A DNA stretch of 64,000 nt, taken from UBA6821 sp044236545 (GTDB lineage: Bacteria > Verrucomicrobiota > Verrucomicrobiia > Chthoniobacterales > UBA6821). The notes under the pieces are model-generated. The model had not been told where the DNA came from. It saw nothing but the letters and a program-made list of their open reading frames with translations, and did no database searches. Each line of letters starts with the position of its first letter. The first letter of the stretch is position 1. The translations under genes were made by a program, and so were the position numbers. The DNA lies in the NCBI GenBank assembly GCA_044236545.1, contig JBIIGI010000003.1:1-64000 (forward strand), read 5' to 3'. Positions 1 to 7,352 of this stretch are shown one piece after another.

Positions 1-813
1 AGCATCCGGTCCAAGGTTCATGGCGAGACCATGCATATCGGCACGGGGCCGACCCAGGAGGCTCTCGAACTCCATGTCCGCCAGCAGCGTCTTGTCGAGA
101 GGGTGGGGGAGTGGTCCCGCCCCGATCCCTTCGTGATCTGGGATATCGGGCTTGGTCCCGCTGGTAACGCCATCACGGCGATCGAGGCCTTGCGTGGCCC
201 CGTGTCCGCGCGCGGAGAGGCCGCATCCGTCGAGATCCACAGTTTCGAGATCTCCACCGAGGTTCTGGAGTTTGCCCTCGGGCATGCCGCGGCCCTGGGA
301 TATCTGAGCGGATGGGAGGGTGTGGTCGCCCGCTTGCTTTCCGAGGGGATCGCGCACCCGGTTCCGGGGATCAGTTGGAGGTTGCACCGTGGGGATTTCT
401 CCAGGGCGCCGATCAGCGCACCGCCGCCGGCGTCGGTCTTTTTCGATCCCTACTCGCCAGCACGCAATCCCGAGATGTGGAGCCTCGAGACGTTCCGGCT
501 GATCCGGCACGCCGTTTCGGCTTCCGGAGCCCCGGACTGCGTCATGACCAATTACACAAGGTCTACCTCGGTCCGGGTGACGATGCTCCTGGCCGGATGG
601 CATGTCGGGACTGGAATCCCCACCGGAGAGAAGACCGAGACGACCATCGCCGCCAACCGTCCGGGATTGCTTGAGAAGCCGCTTGATAAGGTGTGGTTGA
701 AGCGGGTCCGATCCTCGACGAACTCCTCGCCGCTGCGGGGACGCAACTACGAGCGCGGGCCGATCTCACCCGAGGATTACGCCCTTCTGGCCGCCCATCC
801 GCAGTTTGCCTGA
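1..813 (+). CDS. MnmC-like tRNA (mnm5s2U34) methyltransferase domain protein, 5' end outside window
   Basis: The reading frame is open from base 1, and the residues before the first ATG (position 31) already fit the family, so the gene starts upstream. The visible protein has a SAM-binding stretch (VIWDIGLGPAGN, about residues 37-48 from the first Met) and a FFDPYSPARNPEMW segment. The latter matches the D-x-F-x-P-x-x-NP-x-MW signature of the MnmC methyltransferase domain (Methyltransf_30). In the known family this domain completes the mnm5 modification of the tRNA wobble uridine. There is no FAD oxidase domain in the visible part, and the gene ends right after the methyltransferase fold, so it is probably a stand-alone methyltransferase. 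It runs convergently into the comM remnant that follows 7 bp later. Substrate assignment is by family only. Confidence 0.75.
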   Translation, partial: SIRSKVHGETMHIGTGPTQEALELHVRQQRLVERVGEWSRPDPFVIWDIGLGPAGNAITAIEALRGPVSARGEAASVEIHSFEISTEVLEFALGHAAALGYLSGWEGVVARLLSEGIAHPVPGISWRLHRGDFSRAPISAPPPASVFFDPYSPARNPEMWSLETFRLIRHAVSASGAPDCVMTNYTRSTSVRVTMLLAGWHVGTGIPTGEKTETTIAANRPGLLEKPLDKVWLKRVRSSTNSSPLRGRNYERGPISPEDYALLAAHPQFA

Positions 814-820
814 GGGAGTG

Positions 821-990
821 CTACTGCCAGACATTTCGGTCGAGATTGCGGTAGCTGAGGGCCTCCAGAAGATGATCTGAGGCGATGGAGTCGCTTCCGC
901 CCAGGTCAGCAATGGTGCGGGCCACTTTCAGGATCCGGTCGTAGGCCCGGGCGCTGAAGTTGAGATCGGCCATGGCGTTCTTGAGGAGTT
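821..990 (-). pseudogene. comM (yifB) C-terminal fragment
   Basis: Read on the minus strand, this encodes the last ~55 residues of a ComM/YifB ATPase, ending in LDRN-x-WQ and a TAG stop. It aligns without gaps to the end of the intact comM at 5376-5545, with roughly 85-90 percent identity by eye. Homology stops abruptly at 990, where AT-rich DNA begins. The ATPase core is absent, so the fragment cannot be functional. Its partner fragment lies at 3116-3390, on the other side of the AT-rich insertion. Confidence 0.85.
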
Positions 991-998
991 AGACAATT

Positions 999-1250
999 AT
1001 GATAACTACAAAAAATACAATACCCAAACACATACCTTCAACTTGCACTGAAAGAGCAGCAGTGAGGCTTGAACCTTGGAGAAGAAATATTCTTGAATAT
1101 CTTGCAGCTGAAAACAGAACAACGATGACCGATGAGATACTTAAAGCAATTGACCTTTATTTTATCAGAAAAGGGAAGATACGTAGATCAGAGACTACAA
1201 GATTGGCTAAAGAGAAGTATGAAAAACTTGAACTATGGAATTATATATAA
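999..1250 (+). CDS. small basic RHH-like protein
   Basis: 83 residues, AT-rich codon use unlike the GC-rich neighbours. The central part (RLEPWRRNILEYLAAENR, then TMTDEILKAIDLY) has the strand-helix-helix look of CopG/Arc ribbon-helix-helix proteins. It resembles the 91-residue protein at 49299-49574 (RLPYSAKALIRDFSETKKR, TLTKTVLDAIDRY), so the two islands carry related proteins. In such proteins the N-terminal strand binds DNA as a dimer. A repressor or antitoxin role would fit, but no toxin partner lies next to it. No clear ribosome-binding site is visible. Function is unproven. Confidence 0.5.
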   Translation: MITTKNTIPKHIPSTCTERAAVRLEPWRRNILEYLAAENRTTMTDEILKAIDLYFIRKGKIRRSETTRLAKEKYEKLELWNYI

Positions 1251-1300
1251 TATAAGTTTTATGGAAGCAATATATGCATTTGATTAATATCTTTCTGGAT

Positions 1301-1747
1301 CTAGTATTCTATTTCTGAATTATTTGGAATTGCTGTAATAGAAAAAGTGATTATTGCAGGGTTTGTTGAATTGTTTGAATAAGTGATATTATTAGAACCT
1401 GCGATAACAATACAATTTTGATTAAGTGCATTTTGCCCATAATTACTGTACCATGAAATTGGTATTACTGGAGCTTTTCCATTTGTAGTATTAATGGTTA
1501 AAAACTGATTTGCTGCATCCTGCTGATCTGGTCCAATATTATACGCTAGAGTGGAGTATATAAATCTGAATACATTTCCTCTAGCAACATTTATGTTCAA
1601 TGTATTGTTTGATGAACCTGATCCGTCGACAAAAGCAGAATAAAGACCTACTTTTGAAAATGTCTTTATTTTTTGAGTAGGTGTTGCTGCATTAAGACCC
1701 AATAAAATTAAAAAGAAAAAAAAGAATATTGTTCTATAGTATTTCAT
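1301..1747 (-). CDS. secreted small protein B, unknown function
   Basis: 148 residues beginning with a strong signal peptide (Met-Lys, then a Phe/Leu-rich core containing six Phe in a row, with probable cleavage near NAAT). The mature part is rich in Asn, Ser, Thr and Ile and contains a segment resembling one in the next gene upstream: here RGNVFRFIYS, there MGQVFKLIS, each followed later by AL-x-Q-x-x-x-IAG. The two look like diverged paralogues. It is third in a tight minus-strand operon, 8 bp after the stop of the previous gene. Very AT-rich and without recognisable domains; exported or surface location is inferred from the signal peptide. Confidence 0.55.
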   Translation of the reverse strand: MKYYRTIFFFFFLILLGLNAATPTQKIKTFSKVGLYSAFVDGSGSSNNTLNINVARGNVFRFIYSTLAYNIGPDQQDAANQFLTINTTNGKAPVIPISWYSNYGQNALNQNCIVIAGSNNITYSNNSTNPAIITFSITAIPNNSEIEY

Positions 1748-1755
1748 TGCTTTTA

Positions 1756-2250
1756 TTAGTATTTTATATTTATTAATCTAGGTGTTGGATATAATCCATA
1801 TGTCACAACACAAGTATTTGTTAGTGGCATGATTTGGTGCACATACATAATCCATGCTGGTCCAGCTATTTCAATCTCCTGCGTAAGAGCATTTTGGGTA
1901 GGGCTATTCGGACCTGCTGTAGAGCGATTTGGAATTCCTGCTTCTACATAATTAGTACCATCAACAGAAATTAGAAGAACATCACACTGCATTCCATAGA
2001 TTCCACCATACCAATCAAGTGGTGTCTGCGAAGTTGGTGCACTTATTAATTTGAAGACCTGCCCCATTTTAACCATAACCAAGGGGTTAGTCTGGCAATA
2101 AGTATTCTGAGTTTGTGGAATTGTTACTGTATAGACCCCATTATTGTTCGATGTGAAGTTTGTACTATTAGTGCTTACTGCCGATAAAGCACAATCTGTA
2201 ACTATTATACAAAAGATACAAAATATATTATACTTTATTGAAATGCTCAT
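1756..2250 (-). CDS. secreted small protein A, unknown function
   Basis: 164 residues with an N-terminal hydrophobic signal (about residues 8-25, ending near ALSAVS). The mature chain is Asn/Thr-rich and predicted to be mostly strands by its alternating pattern. It has three Cys residues (two within the first half of the mature region), possibly forming a disulphide in the periplasm. Its start overlaps the stop of the GIY-YIG gene by 4 bp (ATGA), so the two are translationally coupled. Probable paralogue of the following gene product. No known family recognised. Confidence 0.55.
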   Translation of the reverse strand: MSISIKYNIFCIFCIIVTDCALSAVSTNSTNFTSNNNGVYTVTIPQTQNTYCQTNPLVMVKMGQVFKLISAPTSQTPLDWYGGIYGMQCDVLLISVDGTNYVEAGIPNRSTAGPNSPTQNALTQEIEIAGPAWIMYVHQIMPLTNTCVVTYGLYPTPRLINIKY

Positions 2251-2555
2251 TTTGTGATATTTTTTTTATTCCAATGGTTTCCTGTTTTAGGAAGACTTTC
2301 AATTAAACGTTTTTCTTTTTGCATTGCCTCATTTTTGTTCTTACAGATAAATATTTCAACTGTGAGGTCTCCATTTGTGTGCTGATGATCTTTCACCTTT
2401 TTAGCTTTGAGATGAAACCTATCTGTCGATGCCAAAAATGAAACTCGTCTTCGTACATTATCTGAAGATCCTATATATTTAATTTTTCCTTTCGTATCTC
2501 TGACAATATAGTAGCCAGCACAGTCAGGGTAGTTTGGTATTAAATACTTGGACAT
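2247..2555 (-). CDS. GIY-YIG nuclease domain protein
   Basis: 102 residues forming just one GIY-YIG domain. The first motif is GYYIVRDTKGKIKYIG (about residues 14-29), followed by the expected arginine cluster (NVRRRV) and a late glutamate in EKRLIESL, which would be the metal-binding catalytic residue. Family members cut DNA in homing, repair or restriction; short single-domain forms are common on mobile elements. First gene of a three-gene operon with two secreted proteins, an unusual pairing. AT-rich codon use points to transfer. Confidence 0.75.
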   Translation of the reverse strand: MSKYLIPNYPDCAGYYIVRDTKGKIKYIGSSDNVRRRVSFLASTDRFHLKAKKVKDHQHTNGDLTVEIFICKNKNEAMQKEKRLIESLPKTGNHWNKKNITK

Positions 2556-2616
2556 AACCGTTTTTAATACATAGTTTTTAACTATATCGGAGTAATAGTA
2601 TTGAAGTCAACATTAA

Positions 2617-3117
2617 AGTTGTTTTAATCAGCAGGAGGGTGCGATCAGAGTTATTGGCAAAGGTAACAAGATGCGAGTTGTTGGTCTGGATTCGCAAAGT
2701 CGGAAGAACCTTGACCTGTGGATGATCAAGCGGAAGGAACTTCGAATCAATGGTGTGGGGAATCCTCCGATCTTTTGCGGAATCTCAAAGCAGAATTCTG
2801 GACTACCAATCCAGACTGTCTATGTCCGTAACCTGCTCAAGCGTCTTGCTGCAAAGGCTGGAGTTGAAAAAAGAGTCACACCGCATCAGTTGCGACACCT
2901 GTTCTCACACGAGATGCTGACCGAAGGAATCGGTCTCCATAACATTCAAAGGTCTCTTGGACATTCAGCCATTGCTACGACCTCCAAGTACCTTGAGCGT
3001 TTCTCTCCGCTGGAGACAATCCAACGAGTACAGCAACGAGAGTGGTATTATTGGTCTTACAATCCGATAGGGAAAAGTAGTCCAAAACCGTATGTGGTTA
3101 ATTGGGCTATAAAGTGA
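2617..3117 (+). pseudogene. tyrosine recombinase, C-terminal catalytic fragment
   Basis: The frame is open from 2617 and reads into IRVIGKGNK before the ATG at 2671. This is the usual beta-hairpin of XerC/D-like integrases, so the real N-terminal SAM-like and core-binding domains are missing. The remaining part has HQLRH (H-x-x-R box), LGH and the nucleophile in TSKYLE. The upstream catalytic arginine region is lost with the N-terminus, so the fragment is very unlikely to be active. It ends exactly at the junction with the comM fragment (stop at 3115-3117). Its GC content is nearer the chromosome than the rest of the insertion, so it may be a remnant of an older element. Confidence 0.75.
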
Positions 3118-3390
3118 GAAGATTGTGTCCCCCCGCGACCGCCACCTCGATTGCCCGCTTCACCTGGTGTTGACCCTTGACCTCGGAAAAGTCGATGTCG
3201 AATCCATCTCCCCGGTGATTCGCGTCCGTCACGTCGCTTGCCACCGGGGTGAGTTCGGTGGCCTTGGAGAGGAACTCGTAGGCCTCGCGGAGATTCCTGA
3301 CTCCATAGACATCGATTCCCCGGACGACGGAGGCCTCACGGACATTCGCCATGGGGAGGATGACCGCCTTCTTTCCCCGGGCGCGCGCCT
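3116..3390 (-). pseudogene. comM (yifB) middle fragment
   Basis: The 275 bp aligns without gaps to 6258-6532 of the intact comM, with about 15 mismatches in my hand alignment, and keeps the reading frame. It encodes residues corresponding to ~128-218 of ComM and breaks just before the Walker A loop (GPPGSGKS). On the other side it is fused at 3390/3391 to the beginning of an unrelated ubiB-like gene. Not functional. The higher identity here than in the C-terminal fragment hints at gene conversion or different ages of the two pieces. Confidence 0.85.
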
Positions 3391-3606
3391 GAGTCTTTCC
3401 TCCGGGGGTTTGGAGAGCAAACCCGTGTCGTGTGTCTCCAACGCCCCTCCCTCGATACCGAGTACCTTCTGGATCACGACCAACTTGAGGAGGTCTGAAA
3501 ACCCGTATTTGAAGAGTACCCGCAGGATTTCCGTGTAACGGGGGACTTGGGCTGCAAACTCGAGCGCCGAGTGGAGATGTGAGATCATCTTCACTGAAGG
3601 GACCAT
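3391..3606 (-). pseudogene. AarF/UbiB-family kinase, N-terminal fragment
   Basis: Minus-strand frame starting at 3606 encodes about 70 residues with RYTEILRVLFKYGFSDLLK and then LLSKPPEERLR. This is the N-terminal helical region that precedes the ALEELGP-type kinase core of AarF/ABC1/UbiB proteins. After ERLR the frame runs into the comM fragment, so everything with catalytic function is gone. UbiB-like proteins are atypical kinases needed for quinone biosynthesis. Here only a 5' stub survives, joined head-on to a comM piece. No full-length ubiB is present in the window. Confidence 0.65.
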
Positions 3607-3700
3607 CCCGGTGCAGCGAGCACAAACCGAATCCCATCAATAGAAGCTATCTGATCATTCTGCTTAGAAATACTGCGCAGGGAAGGAATCGCCACGGCTC

Positions 3701-3750
3701 CCATTCTTCCCGCAACGGCCTCCATGCGATTTAATCATCGGTTCCCTAAG
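3701..3750. repeat. single copy of the repeat end found around 6943-7220
   Basis: About 45 of 50 bases match, in opposite orientation, the left end of the element at 6943-6989 (shared core GCGATTTAATCA). Its last part (TTCCCTAAG) matches the right end at 7186-7220. The rest of the 3607-3853 interval shows nothing I can call. Confidence 0.6.
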
Positions 3751-3853
3751 TTGTTTTATATCCAGTAACTAAGCACTTTAACATATGTTTCCGGAGGTGG
3801 CTTTGGATTACCTTTTCTGCACATGGAACACGTCCAAGTAACCAAACTCCACA

Positions 3854-4057
3854 ATGAATACTAAACACACCTCGGTTAACGCCCTCTCAATACTTAGTCT
3901 CTGCACCGTGATGCTGACCCTGTCGCTGACCGCCTGCTTCTCGTACAGTAGCACCCGTAGAGGCACCACTCCCTACACCACGACCACCGTGAGTCAACAG
4001 GGCCGGACCTTCTCGACGCCCAATACCACGACAACAACGCGCTCCATCACATATTGA
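3854..4057 (+). CDS. small putative lipoprotein, Thr-rich
   Basis: 67 residues: basic start, hydrophobic stretch (about residues 10-25) and a lipobox LTAC. The mature part is mainly Thr and Ser (TTTTTVS-like runs). The expected fate is lipid attachment at the Cys and retention in the envelope. No family recognised. It is followed 4 bp later by a GTG-started gene and may be cotranscribed with it and with the membrane and lipocalin genes downstream. Confidence 0.5.
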   Translation: MNTKHTSVNALSILSLCTVMLTLSLTACFSYSSTRRGTTPYTTTTVSQQGRTFSTPNTTTTTRSITY

Positions 4058-4061
4058 GCGT

Positions 4062-4502
4062 GTGGAGCTTTCAAAACCTCCTTTTGAACTCGTGAAAACA
4101 AATCCCCTCAAGCAAGGAATGATTAGTGTGAATGCCGTCGGTATCGGCACGGTCACACCCGACATGGTTCGCATGCGGGCGGTCGAGTTGGCCGCGATCG
4201 GGGGACGTTCCCCGAAGCACCTCATCAGGGAGGATTGGGAGACCGCCAAGCGGGAGCTGACCGGTGAATCAGAGACGGAACCTCTGGAAGTGATTCTGGA
4301 TGGGGCTGCTGAGTCACAGCGCTGGAATCCGTTGCCCGGATCATCAGGAAATAAAGCCGAGGTGTCCGGAAGCGAGGATGAAGATCAAGAAGGCCGGAGT
4401 GACAGCGAACGACTTGCCGAGGAAGGAGTCTCAGAGGCCGCACACGACCAGATGCTTCAGGCATCCAAAAAGCGGAGATCAGGACGCGAGCAATCAAGTT
4501 GA
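4062..4502 (+). CDS. DUF2934-like hydrophilic protein
   Basis: 146 residues from a GTG start; an ATG at 4119 (MISVNAVG...) is an alternative and would give 127 residues. The segment MVRMRAVELAAIGGRSPKHLIREDW followed by ERELTGE-like residues resembles the short DUF2934 helix pair (R-x-R-A-x-E-L ... W-x-x-A-x-R-E-L), but this is a weak match. The second half is low complexity, rich in Glu, Ser, Gly and Lys, and probably disordered. No membrane segment. Function unknown. Confidence 0.45.
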   Translation: MELSKPPFELVKTNPLKQGMISVNAVGIGTVTPDMVRMRAVELAAIGGRSPKHLIREDWETAKRELTGESETEPLEVILDGAAESQRWNPLPGSSGNKAEVSGSEDEDQEGRSDSERLAEEGVSEAAHDQMLQASKKRRSGREQSS

Positions 4503-4572
4503 TTCCTGGCCCCCATTTTTAATGCCGAAACAGTCAGCCAACTCAACCGACATAACCAAAACAATCAATACC

Positions 4573-4722
4573 ATGCTCTACACGATCGCCGTCATTCTCC
4601 TCGGCCTCTGGTTGCTGGGCTTCGTCAGCAGCTACACCATGGGGGGATTCATTCATATCCTTCTGGTCATCGCCATCGTCGTCATTCTCGTAAGGATCAT
4701 CCAGGGGCGTAATGTTCTCTGA
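4573..4722 (+). CDS. Lmo0937-family small membrane protein
   Basis: 49 residues, nearly all hydrophobic: MLYTIAVILLGLWLLGF, then a short SYTMGGF turn and a second membrane span ending in RIIQGRNVL. This is the layout and sequence pattern of the widespread Lmo0937 family, two-helix membrane proteins often induced by envelope stress and lying next to other stress genes. Function in the family is unknown. The stop overlaps the ATG of the lipocalin gene by one base, so the two are likely coupled. Confidence 0.75.
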   Translation: MLYTIAVILLGLWLLGFVSSYTMGGFIHILLVIAIVVILVRIIQGRNVL

Positions 4723-5315
4723 TGTTTCATCTTTATTCGTTTTTCCGTGTGAAACAGCGCAGATGCATTGCGATTGCCGTGATCGTGTCGCTCTCGGCGA
4801 CCGGGTGCCTTCTCATGGGTGGTTGCGCCACAACCAGCCAATCTCCTCCCGCCACCGTTGCGGGCATTGATCTTCACCTCTATCTGGGTCGTTGGTACGA
4901 GATCGCCCGGTTGCCGATGCCATTCCAGAAAGCGGATGAAGCCGCCCTTGCTGAGTACGGTATGAATCCCGACGGCACCCTGACGGTGCATAACGTCGCC
5001 ATCCGTCCTGATGGCACTCAACACGACATCCACGGGTGTGCAAAGGTCCTCAATCCTCCGGAGAACACAAAACTGGCCGTGCGGTTCAATACCTGGTTCG
5101 GGCCACTTATTCCGGTTCCCAAGGAAGGCAACTATTGGATCCTCTACGTGGACAACGGATACCGTCACGCGATCGTGGGCACTCCGGACCGCAAGTACCT
5201 CTGGATTCTCTCCCGAACCCCCAAGATCACCGAGCGGCAGTATCGGGAGCTGAGTGGGAATGCCGAACGACTGGGATTTGATCTTTCAAGGCTGATCCGT
5301 GATCCCCGTCCCTGA
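4722..5315 (+). CDS. blc: lipocalin family lipoprotein (Blc-like)
   Basis: 197 residues. A long N-terminal signal ends in a lipobox-like LLMGGC (Cys near residue 35), suggesting lipid anchoring in the outer membrane. The mature part shows the lipocalin entry motif LYLGRWYEIARLPMPFQ (G-x-W) and a later YRHAIVGTPDRKYLWILSR strand, as in bacterial Blc. Family members bind fatty acids or lysophospholipids and are often stress-induced. The neighbouring Lmo0937-like gene fits an envelope-stress operon. An inner ATG closer to the hydrophobic core could be the true start, as the N-terminus is longer than usual. Confidence 0.8.
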   Translation: MFHLYSFFRVKQRRCIAIAVIVSLSATGCLLMGGCATTSQSPPATVAGIDLHLYLGRWYEIARLPMPFQKADEAALAEYGMNPDGTLTVHNVAIRPDGTQHDIHGCAKVLNPPENTKLAVRFNTWFGPLIPVPKEGNYWILYVDNGYRHAIVGTPDRKYLWILSRTPKITERQYRELSGNAERLGFDLSRLIRDPRP

Positions 5316-5375
5316 CTCTTCCTTTTCTGTTTGTAAAATGGTTAGGCAGTCGGATTGAGAGACCGATACCCGGAT

Positions 5376-6911
5376 CTACTGCCAGATGTTCCGGTCGAGA
5401 TTGCGGTAGCTGAGGGCCTCCAGAAGATGATCCGGAGCGATCGATTCGCTCCCGGCCAGGTCGGCAATGGTGCGCGCGACCTTCAGGATCCGGTCATAGG
5501 CACGGGCGCTGAAGTTCAAGTCACTCATGGCGTTTTTGAGGAGTTCGTTCCCCCGGTCGTCGAGGCGGCAATGCTCCTTGAGCTGGGAGTGACTCATGCG
5601 CGCGTTGCAGGTTGTTTTCCGTGCTTTGGCGAAGCGGTGGTTCTGGATGTCGCGGGCCTTCAGGACACGTTCGCGGATCACGGAGGAGGGCTCCGCTGGA
5701 ACCGTGTCGGAGAGCTCCTTGTACTCGACGGCAGGCGCCTCCACATGCAGGTCGATCCGGTCGAGGAGCGGTCCCGAGATCTTCCTGCGGTAGCGCTCCA
5801 CCTGGCCGGGGGAGCAGCGGCATTCCCGTTTGGGATCGCCATAGTAGCCGCAGGGGCAGGGATTCATGGCGGAGACGAGCATGAAGGCCGAGGGAAATGT
5901 CATGGTTCCCGCGGCGCGCGAGATCGTGACTTTCCCATCCTCAAGGGGCTGGCGCATCACCTCAAGGGTGGAGCGGTGGAACTCCGGCAATTCGTCCAGG
6001 AAGAGGACGCCGTGATGGGCCAGGCTCACCTCGCCTGGGGTGATGTTTGCGGTGCCTCCGAGAAGGCCGATATCGGAGATCGTGTGGTGCGGGTCGCGGA
6101 AGGGACGGCGCTCGACGATCGCCTGCCCCGGGGCAAGGAGGCCGCAGACGGAATGGATCTTTGTCGTCTCGATCGACTCCTCAAGGGACATCGGTGGCAT
6201 GATCGTCGGGATACGTCGGGCGAGCATCGACTTGCCTGATCCGGGAGGTCCGATCAGGAGAAGATTGTGTCCCCCCGCGACCGCCACCTCGATCGCCCGC
6301 TTCACCTGGTGTTGACCCTTGACCTCGGAAAAGTCGACTTCGAATCCTTCCCCTCGGTGATGCGCGTCGGTCACGTCGCTTGCCACCGGGGTGAGTTCGG
6401 TGGCCTTGGAGAGGAACTCGTAGGCCTCGCGGAGATTCCTGACCCCATAGACATCGATTCCTTGGACGACTGAGGCTTCACGGACATTCGCGATGGGGAG
6501 GATAACCGCCTTCTTTCCCCGGGCGCGCGCCTCGAGGGTGAGTGGAAGCGCCCCCTTCACCGGGCGTACCTCGCCCGTGAGCGCGAGTTCTCCCGCCACC
6601 GTGCATCGCGAGAGTCTGGGCAGATCGTCCTCCCTGTCGGTGGCGATCATACCGAGGGCGATGGGAAGATCGAAGCTCGGCCCCTGCTTCTTGATATCCG
6701 CGGGGGCGAGGTTCACCGTGGTGCGCTTGCGGGGCCAGCGGTAGCCGCTGTTGGAGAGCGCGGCGATGACCCGGTCCTTGCTCTCCTTGACGGCCGTGTC
6801 CGGCAACCCCACGACGATGATGGAGGGCTCGCCCGGCCCGGTGTTCACCTCGATCTCGATTTCGGTGGCGTCGATGCCGACAACGGCTGCTGAAAAGATG
6901 CGTGTGATCAT
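5376..6911 (-). CDS. comM: ComM/YifB family Mg-chelatase-like AAA+ ATPase
   Basis: 511 residues, full family length. The order is an N-terminal ChlI-like S5-fold domain (VVGLPDTAVKESKDRV, NLAPADIKKQGPSFDLPIA), Walker A GPPGSGKS at 221-228, Walker B with LFLDELPEF near 300, the MNPCPCGYYGD cysteine motif, and the C-terminal Mg_chelatase_C domain (ending LDRNIWQ). In naturally transformable bacteria ComM is a branch-migration helicase that helps integrate incoming DNA. It is the intact copy; fragments of a second copy lie at 821-990 and 3116-3390. A repeat element fills the upstream side. Confidence 0.92.
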   Translation of the reverse strand: MITRIFSAAVVGIDATEIEIEVNTGPGEPSIIVVGLPDTAVKESKDRVIAALSNSGYRWPRKRTTVNLAPADIKKQGPSFDLPIALGMIATDREDDLPRLSRCTVAGELALTGEVRPVKGALPLTLEARARGKKAVILPIANVREASVVQGIDVYGVRNLREAYEFLSKATELTPVASDVTDAHHRGEGFEVDFSEVKGQHQVKRAIEVAVAGGHNLLLIGPPGSGKSMLARRIPTIMPPMSLEESIETTKIHSVCGLLAPGQAIVERRPFRDPHHTISDIGLLGGTANITPGEVSLAHHGVLFLDELPEFHRSTLEVMRQPLEDGKVTISRAAGTMTFPSAFMLVSAMNPCPCGYYGDPKRECRCSPGQVERYRRKISGPLLDRIDLHVEAPAVEYKELSDTVPAEPSSVIRERVLKARDIQNHRFAKARKTTCNARMSHSQLKEHCRLDDRGNELLKNAMSDLNFSARAYDRILKVARTIADLAGSESIAPDHLLEALSYRNLDRNIWQ

Positions 6912-6942
6912 TGGGTGGGGAATGAGTAAGGAAAAAACCGAA

Positions 6943-7220
6943 GGAATCGCTGATTAAATCGCATAGAGGCCGTTACGGGAAGAATGGGCCGCGGGCAAGG
7001 CGGCTTCGCGGGCGCATCCCCGCAGTGGGCTGTAACCGCGAAGCCAACGCAGCCCCCGGCCGGTTATTTCCGCAACCCGAAGGGCTGAAGCCATTTGTCG
7101 ATTTTTGCGGCGTTGCTCGCTCGGGCGAGACCGCTGCGGGTATCGCCCAGCACTCGCGCCTTCAAAAATCAGCAAATGGTCTTCAGCGGCCTTCATGGGA
7201 TTTAATCAGCGCTTCCCTAA
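6943..7220. repeat. MITE-like or cruciform element with inverted ends
   Basis: The left end (GCTGATTAAATCGCATAGAG...) and the right end (CATGGGATTTAATCAGCGC) are inverted copies of each other. Inside, further inverted pairs nest towards the centre: CCATTTG/CAAATGG, then GATTTTTG at about 7100 with CAAAAATC at about 7160, then GGGCGA/TCGCCC. The whole ~278 bp could fold into one long hairpin. One end also occurs at 3701-3750. The centre (GCGTTGCTCGCTCG) resembles the hairpins at 25387 and 61065. It fills the gap between comM and the sigma factor gene; no coding region is supported here. Confidence 0.6.
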
Positions 7221-7352
7221 GGAATTTCACCAAGGAAGCCATCACACGGAGTGCACGGTTTGTAAACAGGAGAACCTCCGGTGTTAAAAAGATATCGAAC
7301 GCACGGAGGGTCGGTCTTGTCAAACAGCCAAAGGAAACAACCCCACAAAGCC

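Larger units (their letters stand above)
991..3115. mobile_element. AT-rich insertion between two comM fragments
   Basis: Base composition changes sharply at 991 and returns to the GC-rich background at about 2640-3116. The stretch holds a small RHH-like gene, a three-gene minus-strand operon (GIY-YIG nuclease plus two secreted proteins) and, at the right border, the catalytic half of a tyrosine recombinase. comM pieces abut both ends (821-990 and 3116-3390), but about 715 bp of comM that should lie between them is missing. The event was therefore an insertion with deletion, or several successive events. I found no clean direct repeats at the two borders. comM is a known integration hotspot (AbaR/Tn6022-type islands in Acinetobacter); whether this is the same kind of targeting is inference. 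Confidence 0.6.

Noticed and set aside
3107..3640. 177-residue chimeric frame joining a ubiB-like region and comM
   Set aside because: It is an accidental fusion frame: the ubiB part is read in the wrong phase (Pro/Arg-rich text) and only the comM part is meaningful.
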